From contig JAJFGN010000063.1 of NCBI GenBank assembly GCA_021776115.1, positions 1 to 64,000 of the forward strand: DNA of 64,000 bases, read 5' to 3'. The DNA is from Kiloniellaceae bacterium. Lineage in GTDB: Bacteria > Pseudomonadota > Alphaproteobacteria > Kiloniellales > J153. Position 1 is the first letter of the stretch. Every line of letters begins with the position of its first letter. The notes beneath the pieces were generated by a model, which was given only the letters and a program-made list of their open reading frames with translations, did no database searches and had not been told where the DNA came from. Both the position numbers and the translations under genes were made by a program. Below, piece by piece: positions 17,645 to 27,500 of this stretch.

Positions 17645-18544
17645 TTATCCCCGGGGTTGACGCCGGTTTGCCGGCGCACGGCGAAAGTGGATATGTCCGT
17701 GAAGCAACTTAATCGTCGCCAAGGCGCCCAAGAAAATTGCCATGAACAGGGTGCTGCTTGCACCACCCTCACCGCTGCTACTGCTACTGGGCGCAGCGGC
17801 AGGATAGAGCGCCAGGGCTCCGTTCTTGTCGTCCGCGGCAAGCCGCGACACGGTAACTTGGCTAAACATGATCGTCGACTGGGTTGCCGGATTTACGCCG
17901 AACACGGTATCCGGATGGGCCAATCCCAAGGCATGGCCAAATTCGTGCAGCACGGTTCTGCGAAAGTCGAACGACGGAAATACCTCCAAGGTATCGAACG
18001 CGTCGTTAATGAACGCGCCGTTCACGGCCGGGGTGTTCGGCGGTATCATGGCGACATCCGCGTCGGTGATTCGAATCGAGGCGGGTGAATCCACAACCGC
18101 GACCAGCCGCGTTATGCCGAGTGCGAAAAGCGGCACGCCTAAGCACAGCGTGGCGTCAAAAGCGGCGACGACGTTGCCATCGGTCACACAGGGGTTGCCG
18201 CCGCTCGCGATTCCATTGAACCGGATATTGGCGCCGACAGCATTCCAATCGTTCATGGCCGCGAAGGCGTTCTGGTTCCATGTTGTGGTGCCGTTGGTCA
18301 GGGGACCCGCCGGATTGGGCGTGAAGGCGGCGGCAACATTGACCGAGGTCTGCTTCCAGGTGAGGGCTACGCCCTGCCCAAACGCCGAGGGTATGGCCGT
18401 GTTGGAGACCGTTAGGTCAATGACCTGACCCGTAGTGACAGGCGTGCCAACAGGGACGGCGAATACGGCGAAAGCATTTGCCTCGCTCGACAGGACAAAA
18501 CTAAAGACGGCCAACAACGCGCGAAAAAAATTAGGCTGGATCAT
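17645..18544 (-). CDS. Matrixin-like zinc metalloprotease with GlyGly-CTERM-like tail
   Basis: 299 residues. A signal peptide covers 1-24. The metzincin motif HEFGHALGLAHP gives zinc ligands His200, His204 and His210 and catalytic Glu201, with a Met-turn candidate at TIMFS (Met226). After a Ser-rich linker (SSSSS at 253-257) come GEGGAS (Gly260-Gly261), a hydrophobic helix (264-281) and a basic tail (HFRRAPANRRQPRG). That tripartite end is the layout of GlyGly-CTERM sorting signals, which rhombosortases cleave. A rhombosortase-like gene lies two genes upstream in the same operon. Confidence 0.8.
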   Translation of the reverse strand: MIQPNFFRALLAVFSFVLSSEANAFAVFAVPVGTPVTTGQVIDLTVSNTAIPSAFGQGVALTWKQTSVNVAAAFTPNPAGPLTNGTTTWNQNAFAAMNDWNAVGANIRFNGIASGGNPCVTDGNVVAAFDATLCLGVPLFALGITRLVAVVDSPASIRITDADVAMIPPNTPAVNGAFINDAFDTLEVFPSFDFRRTVLHEFGHALGLAHPDTVFGVNPATQSTIMFSQVTVSRLAADDKNGALALYPAAAPSSSSSGEGGASSTLFMAIFLGALATIKLLHGHIHFRRAPANRRQPRG

Positions 18545-18573
18545 CGTGCATTCCTTACTCTTGGCCCTAACGG

Positions 18574-19164
18574 CTATTTCAGTGCGGCCCTAACCTGGTC
18601 CAGGAACAGATCCAGTGTCATCGCGCCGTCAAATTTTCCCTGGGCATCGTCCTCTTCGTTCGGCATCGCGCCGTAAACTACCCAGCCGTCTCGAACGTCG
18701 GCGATGGGTTGGCCAGCGGTGGTGAGAACCATTGTGTCGCCGCTTTCCGGGTCGTCGGTCACGACAAATAACCCTTGCGCACCCATCGGAACGAAAAGGC
18801 CGTTGTCGGCTTCTACCAAAAACATGAGGTAACGCTGGTCGAGCGTAAGCTTTGGAAGACCGGGATACCACTCCATCACGTCGCCAACTTGGCCGCCGAA
18901 CTGGGTCACGGAAATTACCGCGGCCGTTGTATCGCCCTTTACGATTTCCGTATCCCCAAGGGTTGCCTGGGTCACGATACGAACGTAGTCCCCGAAGAAC
19001 CGCTCCATGCCTTCCAAATCGTCGACAGTGCCAACAACAATCGTGTTCGCGCGCTCGACCAAACTTGACAGGGGAATGCGGCCTTCCGTGAACGCCTCTG
19101 CCGGAGCCGATGAGAGCCACAGGTAAAATGCTCCTATCAAACAAACAACAGCCCTACGCGTCAT
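18574..19164 (-). CDS. Secreted protein of unknown function
   Basis: 196 residues. The signal peptide is MTRRAVVCLIGAFYLWLSSA with cleavage after APAEA. The mature part shows a small beta-rich fold (ANTIVVGTVDDLEG, RIVTQATLGDTEIVKGD, QRYLMFLVEADNGLFVPMGA) and no Cys. I recognise no named family. The start directly follows the stop of the rhombosortase-like gene, and 29 bases separate it from the metalloprotease gene, so it belongs to the same operon. It could be an inhibitor, chaperone or co-secreted partner of the protease; context only. Confidence 0.6.
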   Translation of the reverse strand: MTRRAVVCLIGAFYLWLSSAPAEAFTEGRIPLSSLVERANTIVVGTVDDLEGMERFFGDYVRIVTQATLGDTEIVKGDTTAAVISVTQFGGQVGDVMEWYPGLPKLTLDQRYLMFLVEADNGLFVPMGAQGLFVVTDDPESGDTMVLTTAGQPIADVRDGWVVYGAMPNEEDDAQGKFDGAMTLDLFLDQVRAALK

Positions 19165-19878
19165 CTAGTGAACCCTCCATCCTCTTATACTCCTGAAGGC
19201 CGTACGACCGGAGAATCGGAACCTTCGCGCCAACTCGAAAATCAATCCCGCGGCGACGCCGTAGACGTGAGCCACGGAAACGATCGGGTACTCCGCGATG
19301 CTCTCCATCCATGAGGCCAAGTCCAATTGCTGCTCGGCGACTACTTTGAGTAAAAGAACGGATAGCACAACGATTCCGAGAGGCCGCCGGGTTTCAATCG
19401 CCAAGCGAAGCGCGCTGCCAGCAATCAAGGCGTGTATCAAACCGGACGCCCCAAGTATCCATTGAATTTGTTCGTTGAAGACCAGAACCCCGGCGCAGAT
19501 TGCTAAAGCGTAGGTCAGGAGCTTTAGAACAACCGCTCGCACGCTTTCCCGCTCATCGAACAGGTACCCCCATGCGAGCATACCGATCAGATTGCCGGTT
19601 AGGTGAAAGGAGTCCAAGTGGACGAAGTGAGACGTAATCGCTCGCCACCACTCGCCGGCGATAATTCCGCTCCGCTCGTATTCCAGCACCGAGGCCAGGT
19701 CGCTCCCGGCGATGCCAAGTAAGATCATCGGGACGGCCAGGACCATCGCCACGTGTGACGAGCGAGAAATTCCGCCAAAGGAACCGCTGTTCAAGGCGCG
19801 CTGGCCGCAGGGCATGTTCGCGTCTTGATTGCTATCGGATATTGAGGCTTGTCGCATTCGGCTTGTTCTCTCGAGCAA
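19165..19878 (-). CDS. rrtA: Rhombosortase-like rhomboid intramembrane serine protease
   Basis: 237 residues at most. It has five to six membrane helices with rhomboid signatures: EWWRAITSHFVHLDSFHLTGN (residues 76-96), the nucleophile Ser145 in ILGASGLIHALIAGSALR, and the catalytic His204 in VAHVYGVAAG. The WWR-x-x-T-x-H-x-V-H-x-x-x-x-H-L start and G-x-SG-x-x-H core match the rhombosortase subgroup better than GlpG. This subgroup removes GlyGly-CTERM tails from proteins on their way to type II secretion. The start is uncertain (TTG at 19878, ATG at 19857 or 19815). Its presumed substrate is the adjacent matrixin-like protein. Confidence 0.72.
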   Translation of the reverse strand: MLERTSRMRQASISDSNQDANMPCGQRALNSGSFGGISRSSHVAMVLAVPMILLGIAGSDLASVLEYERSGIIAGEWWRAITSHFVHLDSFHLTGNLIGMLAWGYLFDERESVRAVVLKLLTYALAICAGVLVFNEQIQWILGASGLIHALIAGSALRLAIETRRPLGIVVLSVLLLKVVAEQQLDLASWMESIAEYPIVSVAHVYGVAAGLIFELARRFRFSGRTAFRSIRGWRVH

Positions 19879-19904
19879 CTATAGCGAAATTTCGTCGCCT
19901 CCCG

Positions 19905-20591
19905 CTACTGGGCTTTGGTGTCCCCTTTATCCTCTCCCACCCCATTCCGGGATAAATCGGCGAGCAGCGAGGTCAATCTGGTTTGGAGCAAAGTAGCCGC
20001 GCGCGACACCTGGCCTTCCTGCCGGCGGCGTATCGTCGGCAACACATCGCGATTGGCGGCGAGGCCAGCCTGCACGAATTTCTGTCCCTGCGGGCTCACG
20101 AGGAATGCGAGGGCGGCCTCTAAATCGTCGCTGGAAAGGGCCTCGGCGTAGACGGCGCGGTAGCGCTGAATGATCCCCTCTTCGACGCCCAGCCGGCACG
20201 CCTCGCGCGCATAGGTCCGGTACAGCATTTCAACGCGCGCGCCCGATTCTTCGCTTAACGCGCGGCCCGCGAGAATTGTGCCAAGGGTTGCGCTAACTTG
20301 GCGCTGCGCATGGTCCCGCGCCGCGACCCGGCACTCGTCCTCTGTCGCGCTCAGATATTCCCGTATTCTGAGTTCGTCGATGACGTCGTCCACGGGCTCC
20401 GCTGTGGCCGGCGAATACGTGACTGCAAGCATGGCGCCGCCAAGCAAGCCCAAGAGTTTCGGCCGAACGTTAGCGGTCCAGATGTCGTGGAGCCTTTGCT
20501 TAGGAGCCGACACGCGATCGCTTTCCGCTGCCGTCGGATCTGCTCTTTGTTGTTGCAACTTCCACGAGAATGACTCAAGTCCGGACGTCAT
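19905..20591 (-). CDS. DUF2059-like secreted protein
   Basis: About 228 residues. A DUF2059-type helical segment is visible near residues 155-185 (YRAVYAEALSSDDLEAALAF, then VSPQGQKFV). The region before it (PKLLGLLGGAMLAVTYSPATA) reads as a signal peptide, so the real start may lie downstream of the ATG at 20591 that I list. Upstream frames overlap ubiA and were discarded. The function of the domain is unknown. It lies between ubiA and the rhombosortase-like gene, all in one direction. Confidence 0.55.
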   Translation of the reverse strand: MTSGLESFSWKLQQQRADPTAAESDRVSAPKQRLHDIWTANVRPKLLGLLGGAMLAVTYSPATAEPVDDVIDELRIREYLSATEDECRVAARDHAQRQVSATLGTILAGRALSEESGARVEMLYRTYAREACRLGVEEGIIQRYRAVYAEALSSDDLEAALAFLVSPQGQKFVQAGLAANRDVLPTIRRRQEGQVSRAATLLQTRLTSLLADLSRNGVGEDKGDTKAQ

Positions 20592-20677
20592 TTGCACCAA
20601 AATGCCAAAGCTTTCCAACGCGAATCGCTCAATCGGCGGACGGTAGCCCAGGTTCGGCGGCCATTGCAAAGGACGCG

Positions 20678-21601
20678 TTACATCCCCTGCGGCATCGCGC
20701 CTGCCGCCAATATTCCACCCAAGACTAGCCAGCCGACGAAACGATTCGATTTGAATCGGGTCAGGCAGTTCGCCGCATCGCCGGTGTCGAGGGTGCCGAT
20801 CTGCCAGGCGAAATGCACGGCGGCAAGCGCGATACCCAGGTAGGCCGGCCAGATCAACCCGGCGGCCCCTGTGGCGGCGAGCATGAAAACCAGGGTCAGA
20901 GCATAGAACCCGGCCAGCCACGGCTTGGTCGCCGCGCCGAACTTGAGGGCTGTGGACTTGACCCCAACCAGAACGTCATCCTCTTTGTCCTGATGCGCGT
21001 AGATGGTGTCGTAGCCGAGGGTCCAGGCGATTCCCGCGGCGTAGAGCCAAAATGCGGGCGCGGACACTTCGCCGCGCGCGGCCGCCCATCCCAGCAGCGC
21101 GCCCCAGTTGAAAGTCAGGCCAAGCCAAGCTTGCGGCCAGTATGTCACCCGCTTTAGGAAGGGATAGATCGCGACCAGGAGCAGGGACGCCGCGCCCAGC
21201 GCGATCGCGAAGCGATTGAGTTGGAGCAGGATCAGCAGGCCGGCGAACAGCAGCGCGGCCAAGAACACCAGGGCCCGGAATACGCTGACCTGGCCGCTGG
21301 CGATGGGGCGCGTGGAGGTGCGTGCGACTTGGGCGTCGATCTTGCGGTCGGCCAGATCGTTCAGCACACATCCGGCCCCCCGCATAACGAGGGCGCCGAG
21401 CGCGAAAAGCACGATGAGCCGAGCGTCCGGCCAGGTCCCTTCCGCGCTGGCCGCCAAGGCGAGGCTCCACCAACAGGGGAACAGCAGCAACCAGGTGCCG
21501 ATCGGCCGGTCGATGCGGATCAGGCGCAAATAGGGCCTTGCCGCCGCCGGTGCGCGGCGCAGGGACCAGTGGTCGGCGCGAATATCGCTGGCGTCGGTCA
21601 T
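20678..21601 (-). CDS. ubiA: 4-hydroxybenzoate polyprenyltransferase UbiA
   Basis: 307 residues. It prenylates 4-hydroxybenzoate, the first committed step of ubiquinone assembly, in the inner membrane. Eight or nine membrane helices hold the two Asp-rich sites: NDLADRKIDAQVARTSTRPI and YDTIYAHQDKEDD. I chose the ATG at 21601 (MTDASDIRADHW); starts at 21634 or 21721 are possible but would overlap or crowd rsmE, which is divergent. It may head the minus-strand cassette below it, although 86 bases separate it from the DUF2059-like gene. Confidence 0.92.
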   Translation of the reverse strand: MTDASDIRADHWSLRRAPAAARPYLRLIRIDRPIGTWLLLFPCWWSLALAASAEGTWPDARLIVLFALGALVMRGAGCVLNDLADRKIDAQVARTSTRPIASGQVSVFRALVFLAALLFAGLLILLQLNRFAIALGAASLLLVAIYPFLKRVTYWPQAWLGLTFNWGALLGWAAARGEVSAPAFWLYAAGIAWTLGYDTIYAHQDKEDDVLVGVKSTALKFGAATKPWLAGFYALTLVFMLAATGAAGLIWPAYLGIALAAVHFAWQIGTLDTGDAANCLTRFKSNRFVGWLVLGGILAAGAMPQGM

Positions 21602-21719
21602 GGTGCTTGCCAGGCGTCCGGTCGAATCTGCCATAATCCCATTTACGCCGAGCGCGGCGACGGGCTCAAGCCCCTGAGTATTGCTTGAGGCTCGGTGGCC
21701 TGCGAAATGGATTGGTTCC

Positions 21720-22499
21720 ATGCGGACTGAAACGCGGCTTTATGTGGATGACGACCTGATCGAAGGCCGGGAAATAGGCCTCGATCATGCGCGCGCCCAC
21801 TACTTGCGCAGCGTTTTGCGTCTGACCCGGGGTACGGAGTTGGCCGTATTCAATGCCCGCGACGGCGAATGGCGGGCGCGGATCGACGGTCTCGGTAAGG
21901 GCTGGTGCTCACTCGAGGTACGGGAACGGCTGCGCGCGCCGGCGCCGGCGCCCGATGTTTGGCTGGTGTTTGCGCCGATCAAGCGCGCGCGCATCGATTT
22001 CCTGGCCGAAAAAGCGACCGAGCTTGGGGTGGCCGTGCTGCAACCGATTATGACCCGCTTTACCGCCGTCAGCCGGGTCAACACCGAACGCCTGGCCGCC
22101 AACGCGCGCGAGGCGGCCGAACAATGTGGCCGCCTGAGCGTGCCCGAGGTGCGCGCGCCGGTCGATCTGACGGCCCTTATGGCGGATTGGCCGCGCGAGC
22201 GCCGTCTGCTGGTTTGCGCCGAGGCGGGCCCGGCCCGGCCGATCGGCGTGGTGCTTGGGGAGGCCGCCGCCGAGTCCGGGCCCGGTTCTCCGGCCGGTTC
22301 CTGGGCGGTCATGACCGGGCCGGAGGGCGGCTATGCCGAAAGCGAGCTTGACGCCTTGCGCCAACTACCCTTTGTTATTCCGGTTGGTTTGGGGCCGCGC
22401 GTGCTGCGCGCCGATACCGCGGCCTTGGCGGCGCTGGCGTCGTGGCAGGCACAACTCGGCGATGGGCAGGCCCGGCCCATTTGGCGCGCATCGGGTTAG
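21720..22499 (+). CDS. rsmE: 16S rRNA (uracil-1498-N3)-methyltransferase RsmE
   Basis: 259 residues. It methylates U1498 of 16S rRNA in the assembled 30S. It has a PUA-like N-terminal domain (TRLYVDDDLIEG, HARAHYLRSVLRLTRG) and a SPOUT C-terminal domain: FAPIKRARIDFLAEKATELG, the AdoMet knot AVMTGPEGGYAESELD and VGLGPRVLRADTAALAAL. The ATG at 21720 is used. It is divergent from ubiA and followed by gshA. Confidence 0.94.
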   Translation: MRTETRLYVDDDLIEGREIGLDHARAHYLRSVLRLTRGTELAVFNARDGEWRARIDGLGKGWCSLEVRERLRAPAPAPDVWLVFAPIKRARIDFLAEKATELGVAVLQPIMTRFTAVSRVNTERLAANAREAAEQCGRLSVPEVRAPVDLTALMADWPRERRLLVCAEAGPARPIGVVLGEAAAESGPGSPAGSWAVMTGPEGGYAESELDALRQLPFVIPVGLGPRVLRADTAALAALASWQAQLGDGQARPIWRASG

Positions 22500-22576
22500 G
22501 GTAACGGCGACCGGTACGAACCGCACGACACGCAGGTCTACCACTCCTCCCCTGGCACAACTTCCGGACCCCGATC

Positions 22577-23944
22577 ATGTCAGCACCCCCCCAAGGCAAG
22601 GGTGAGCCGATCTCCAGCAAGGCGGAGCTGGTCGCTTACATCGAGCAGGGCAATAAGCCGCCCGAAGATTGGCGCATCGGGACCGAGCATGAAAAGCTCA
22701 TTTATCTGCGCGAGGACTTGCGCCGCGCGCCCTATGACGGGCCCAACGGTATTGGGGCAATTCTGAATGGCCTGGTCGCGAAATTCGGCTGGCAAGCGAT
22801 CGAGGAAGACGGCCGGCCGATCGCTCTGACCCTAGGCGACTGTAACATCACGCTCGAACCGGGCGGCCAGTTCGAGCTGTCCGGCGCGCCGCTTAAGACC
22901 ATCCACGAAACCTGCAACGAGGTCCACGCGCACCTGGAGCAGGTCAAGGACGTGATGGGGCCGCTGGGCGTCGGCATGTTCGGCATCGGCTTCGAGCCGA
23001 AGTGGCCGCGCGCCGATATTCCCTGGATGCCCAAGGGGCGCTACAAGATCATGCGCGCGCAGATGGAGGCCAAAGGCAAGCTCGGCCTCGACATGATGCT
23101 GCGGACCTGCACGATCCAGGTCAATCTGGACTATGAGTCGGAAGTCGACATGGTGAAAAAATTCCGCGTCGGCTTGGCCTTGCAGCCGGTCGCCACGGCG
23201 TTGTTCGCCAATTCCCCCTTCACCGAGGGTAAGCCTAACGGCTTCTTGAGTTACCGCAGCCATATCTGGACCGATACCGACCCGGACCGTTGCGGCATCC
23301 TGCCCTTCGTGTTCGAGGACGGCATGGGCTTCGAGCGCTATGTCGATCACGTTCTCGACGTGCCGATGTATTTCGTCTACCGCGATGGCCGTTACATCGA
23401 TGCGCGCGGGCAATCTTTCCGCGACTTCATGGCCGGTAAGCTGCCGGCTTTGCCGGGCGAGATCGCGACCGGCAGCGATTGGGTCGACCACATGTCGACC
23501 TTGTTTCCCGAGGTGCGGCTGAAGCGATTCCTGGAGATGCGCGGCGCCGATGGCGGACCCTGGAAGAGTATCTGCGGTTTGCCCGCGCTTTGGGTCGGTC
23601 TCTTGTACGACCGAACGGCATTGGACGCGGCCTGGGATCTGGTTAGGGACTGGACTCGGGAGGAGCACGAGGCGCTGCGCGCCGAGGTCCCCCGCCGGGG
23701 CTTGGCGACCCCGTTTCGCGGCGGCACCCTGCGCGACGTCGCGCGCCAGGCTCTAGAGATCGCGGAGGCGGGCTTGAAGGCGCGGGCCCGGCTCGATGGC
23801 GGCGGCCTGGACGAAACTCATTTCCTCAACGATCTGCACGAGATCGCGGCTGGCGGACCGACCCCCGCCGAAGGCTTGCTCGAGGCCTACCGCGGCGCCT
23901 GGAACAAGAATATCGACGAGCTGTTCTGCGATATCTCGTATTAG
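22577..23944 (+). CDS. gshA: Glutamate-cysteine ligase, plant/alphaproteobacterial type
   Basis: 455 residues. It makes gamma-glutamylcysteine with ATP, the first glutathione step. It matches the class found in plants and alphaproteobacteria: DWRIGTEHEKLIY, ITLEPGGQFELSGAPLKTIH, GIGFEPKWPRADIPWMPKGR, MMLRTCTIQVNLDYESE, and a C-terminal WNKNIDELFCDISY. The two Cys that form the redox switch in plants were not checked. The ATG at 22577 is the only reasonable start, after a 77-base gap from rsmE. Confidence 0.94.
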   Translation: MSAPPQGKGEPISSKAELVAYIEQGNKPPEDWRIGTEHEKLIYLREDLRRAPYDGPNGIGAILNGLVAKFGWQAIEEDGRPIALTLGDCNITLEPGGQFELSGAPLKTIHETCNEVHAHLEQVKDVMGPLGVGMFGIGFEPKWPRADIPWMPKGRYKIMRAQMEAKGKLGLDMMLRTCTIQVNLDYESEVDMVKKFRVGLALQPVATALFANSPFTEGKPNGFLSYRSHIWTDTDPDRCGILPFVFEDGMGFERYVDHVLDVPMYFVYRDGRYIDARGQSFRDFMAGKLPALPGEIATGSDWVDHMSTLFPEVRLKRFLEMRGADGGPWKSICGLPALWVGLLYDRTALDAAWDLVRDWTREEHEALRAEVPRRGLATPFRGGTLRDVARQALEIAEAGLKARARLDGGGLDETHFLNDLHEIAAGGPTPAEGLLEAYRGAWNKNIDELFCDISY

Positions 23945-24520
23945 CGCGTGTGCTGATTAACCGGTGTTGCGCGTGGCGATGTTCGCGTTAGGCCGAGCAC
24001 CGGATCTAGCGTGACTCGGTCCAGTATATCGGCGCCTGACCCGAAGCGGTCGTTGTTGCCACCGCAAGCAGAAAAGCAACCACCTGACCAGCCGGCGGGA
24101 GATGCTGGTAAGGCTGGGCGCGATGGTGGCAACGCATCGCCAGGCCGACCTGGTACGGCTCATCTTTTCAGGCCCAGCCGTGATCCATACGCAATAGGCG
24201 GTCAAATCTCTGGACGGCTCGACAAGGCCGCCCCATCATTTTTGTACCTGTGATTTTTCTGTGAATCGCCACCTGCATACCCTGTTTGGGGTATGACAAA
24301 AGCGTCATTGCCTGGCCAAGATTAGGTCTAGCTGCGATTCGGTTCGTGAGGGGGCTATCCGGGAAATTTCGGATTGATAAGGCGAATTCCTGCCGAGGTG
24401 ACAATTATTTCTTCACCTTCCGTGAACTATAAAATTCCCGCAGGAAAACTATGCGGTAGAGCCCGACAGTACCGCTCTTGTCTCCAGAATTTCATTGCCG
24501 CCGCTCCGGGAGTTTTCGCC
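23945..24520. other. Long intergenic region before the giant gene
   Basis: No gene I can support. Short overlapping frames on both strands have no recognised motif; the stretch at 24040-24230 could be decayed coding sequence, but I could not identify it. CATACCC-TGTTT-GGGTATG at 24276-24295 is a 7-bp hairpin. AT-richer sequence at 24390-24450 (TTATTTCTTCACC, TATAAAAT) probably holds the promoter of the giant secreted protein. Confidence 0.4.
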
Positions 24521-27500
24521 ATGACTCGCACCCGCCGATTTTTTAAATACTTAATCGTCTGGACCATTTTCGCTGTGGCCCTCGCGAGTGTGCCGGACCC
24601 TGCTTCCGCGCAAAATCGCGCTTATCGCATCCAGTTGATCCCGCTAACGGGTACAACGCTGGACGGCACCCAGGAGTTCCAAGTCTCCCCTACCGGCCAC
24701 GCCAACTTGACCGAGAGTGGCGATGTTCTGTTCGATTCCAATGAGCCGATCAGCACAGTCAACAGGGCGCTGGGGCTGTGGTCCGGGGACAACGTCACAA
24801 TCCTGGAGTCGCTCAGCAACCCCGCGCCTCCCCCCGGCGGCGTCGTCAACTTCTATCCTTTCTTTCTCAGCCGCCCCAACAACAATGGCGACGTCACCTT
24901 TATCTCTGAATTTGGCCTTAACTCCACCGTCGCCGACCACGGCCTTTGGGCGGGACCGCCAAGCCAACTGGAGTTGATTGCGCGCAGCGGCGACCCGGCG
25001 CCCGGGACCCCGGGTCTCTCCTTTCTGCGGCTGAGAAACGATCCTCTCTACGACCTGGCGAACGTGGGTACCTATGGCGGGTTCCTTAACGATGCGGGCG
25101 ATCTGGTCTTCAGGGCGGCGATCGGGGACCCGGCCGCGTGTATCCCGGACTGCGGGCAGCAATTGCTGCAGGAGGGCCTATGGCGCCATTCGCCCTTTGG
25201 CCTGGAACTGCTCGCCCAAAGCGGCGATCCGGCGCCCGGTCTGACCGGAGAAAACTTCACGACCTTTCCGTCCTATGTCCTGAACGGCGCCGGCGATGTC
25301 GTCTTCGTCGCCGAGACAAGTACCTTGAGCCTCGACGACCGTCTGGGCGACGGCCTTTGGGCCGGCCAAGCGGGATCGCTGCGGCCCGTGGCCGTCAGAG
25401 GACAGGCCGCGCCTGGCACCGGCGGTTTAACCTTTACCGGGTTCCGTAGCGGCTGGTTCAGCACGTCTCAAACGTCGAACATAAGCGACCCGTCGTTTTC
25501 GTTTGGGCCGGTAACGAACAGTGCCGGCGACATCGGATTCTTCGCCCTTTCGGACCAGCGCGATGGCATTTGGACGGAGCAGGCCGGTGTGTTGCGGCCT
25601 TTGGCTATCGTGGGAAATCCCGCGCCGGGTACCGGAGACGGTGTGTACCAAGGCCTGTCCAGCAGGGTGGACCTGAACGAGGCTGGGCAATTCGCCTTCG
25701 CCGCCGGTTTCCTGAGTTCGGCCACCTCCGCCATTGGGCTGTGGGTCGGCGATCCGGATGCATTGAACCTGGTGGTAAGCACCGATGATGTAGCGCCGGG
25801 ATTCACTCCCTCGACGTTCGAGCGTTTCGGCACGCTCGATCTGAATCTCTCGGGCGACGTGGCGTTCGATGCTGTGATTCAGGATATCGAACTCGGCCAG
25901 GCGCAAGGCGTCTGGGTTGGCGGGACTGGCGGGATCTCTTCGGTTCTGCGCCACGGCGATGCGATTGAAGTCGCGCCAGGCGATATACGGACAGTGGACA
26001 CTGCCTATCTGTCTTCGTTCCTGTCATCGGACAACGGCGAATCCCGCGCCATGAACGATGCCGGACAGATCAGCCTGCTCGCATTTGTCAGGGGATTGCC
26101 GGGCACCCTTCTGATTGCCACCCCAATCGATCCGGCGGCGCCCAACGGAGCGCCCATCGCCGAAGCCGGTCCGGACCAGGCCATGACCGCGGGCCAGTTC
26201 CTCGTCCTGGACGCCTCGGGTTCGACGGACGCCGAGGGCACGCCCCTTTTCTTTTCCTGGAGCGCGGGGGGTGTCCTGCTCGGCGACGGGCCGCGGATCA
26301 GTATCCAGCCGGCCCTGGCGCCCGGCACTCACACCGTGACTCTCACGGTGACCGATCAGCAGGGCCTCAGCGCTACGGACACCATGACCCTCACCGTGAA
26401 CGCCCGGCCGGTCGCCGATGCCGGGCCGGATCAGACGGTGAGCGAAAACCAGGGCGTTTTGCTGGACGGTACTGGGTCGTTCGATCCCGACGGCGATACC
26501 CTGACCTACTCTTGGGAACAGAACGGCATAGTGGTCGCCAGCACGGCGACTGCGGCAGTTGGTCCATTCGGTGCCGGCACCCAGACTTTCACCCTGACCG
26601 TGTCCGACCCGGACGGCGCTTCGAGTTCCGACACCGTGGTTATTACTATGATCGCCGTCACTCCGGTCGCCAATGCCGGGCCGGATCAGACGGTGAGCAA
26701 CGCCCAGAGCGTTTTACTGGACGGCACTGGGTCCTCCGATCCTAACGGCGATACCTTGACCTACTCTTGGGAACAGAACGGCATAGTGATTGCCAGCACG
26801 GCGATCGCGACCGTCGGCCCGTTCGGTGCCGGCACCCAGACTTTCACCCTGACCGTGTACGACCCGGGCGGCGCTTCGAGTTCCGACACCGTGGTTATTA
26901 CCACGATAGTCGTCGCTCCGGTGGCCGATGCCGGTCCGGATCAGATAGTTGGCGAGGGCGCGGTCTTCTCGTTAGACGGCTCCGCATCCTTCGACCCGGA
27001 GGGGGGTGCTCTTACCTATACTTGGTCCCTCGGTGGTACGGTGATCGCCACTGGGGCCACCGCGACGGTCGGTCCGCTGCCGCCTGGCCTTCATATTGCT
27101 TCCCTCAGGGTTACCGACCCGCAAGGAGACTCGGCAAGCGACACCGTCTTTCTCGACGTGATCGCGTCTGAGCCGATTAACATTGCCGGTGCCATAAAGG
27201 TCCCGGGCGACCAGGCGACCATCCAGAACGCCATCGATGTCGCGGTGAACGGCGACACTGTCCTGGTTTCACCAGGAACTTATGTCGAGACCCTCAACTA
27301 TCAGGGGAAAGCGATCACCTTGATCAGCGAGTTCGGCCCCGCCCTGACCGTCATCGAAGGCTCCGTCATATTTGACTCCGGCGAAGGTCTGGATTCCGTT
27401 CTGCAAGGCTTCACCGTGCGGGACGGTGGCGGGATCTCGATCACCGGTGCTTCCCCAAAAGTTATCGGCAACAGAATCTTCGAGAATTCCAAATGTAGCG

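Noticed and set aside
24040..24230. Possible decayed coding sequence before the giant gene
   Set aside because: Frames on both strands were read and none gave a motif I could name; it is left as unassigned intergenic sequence.
26690..27171. Second plus-strand frame with repeated RVRPGRRFEFRHRGYY units inside the giant gene
   Set aside because: This is the out-of-frame reading of the PKD DNA repeat, so its periodicity is inherited, not a separate gene.
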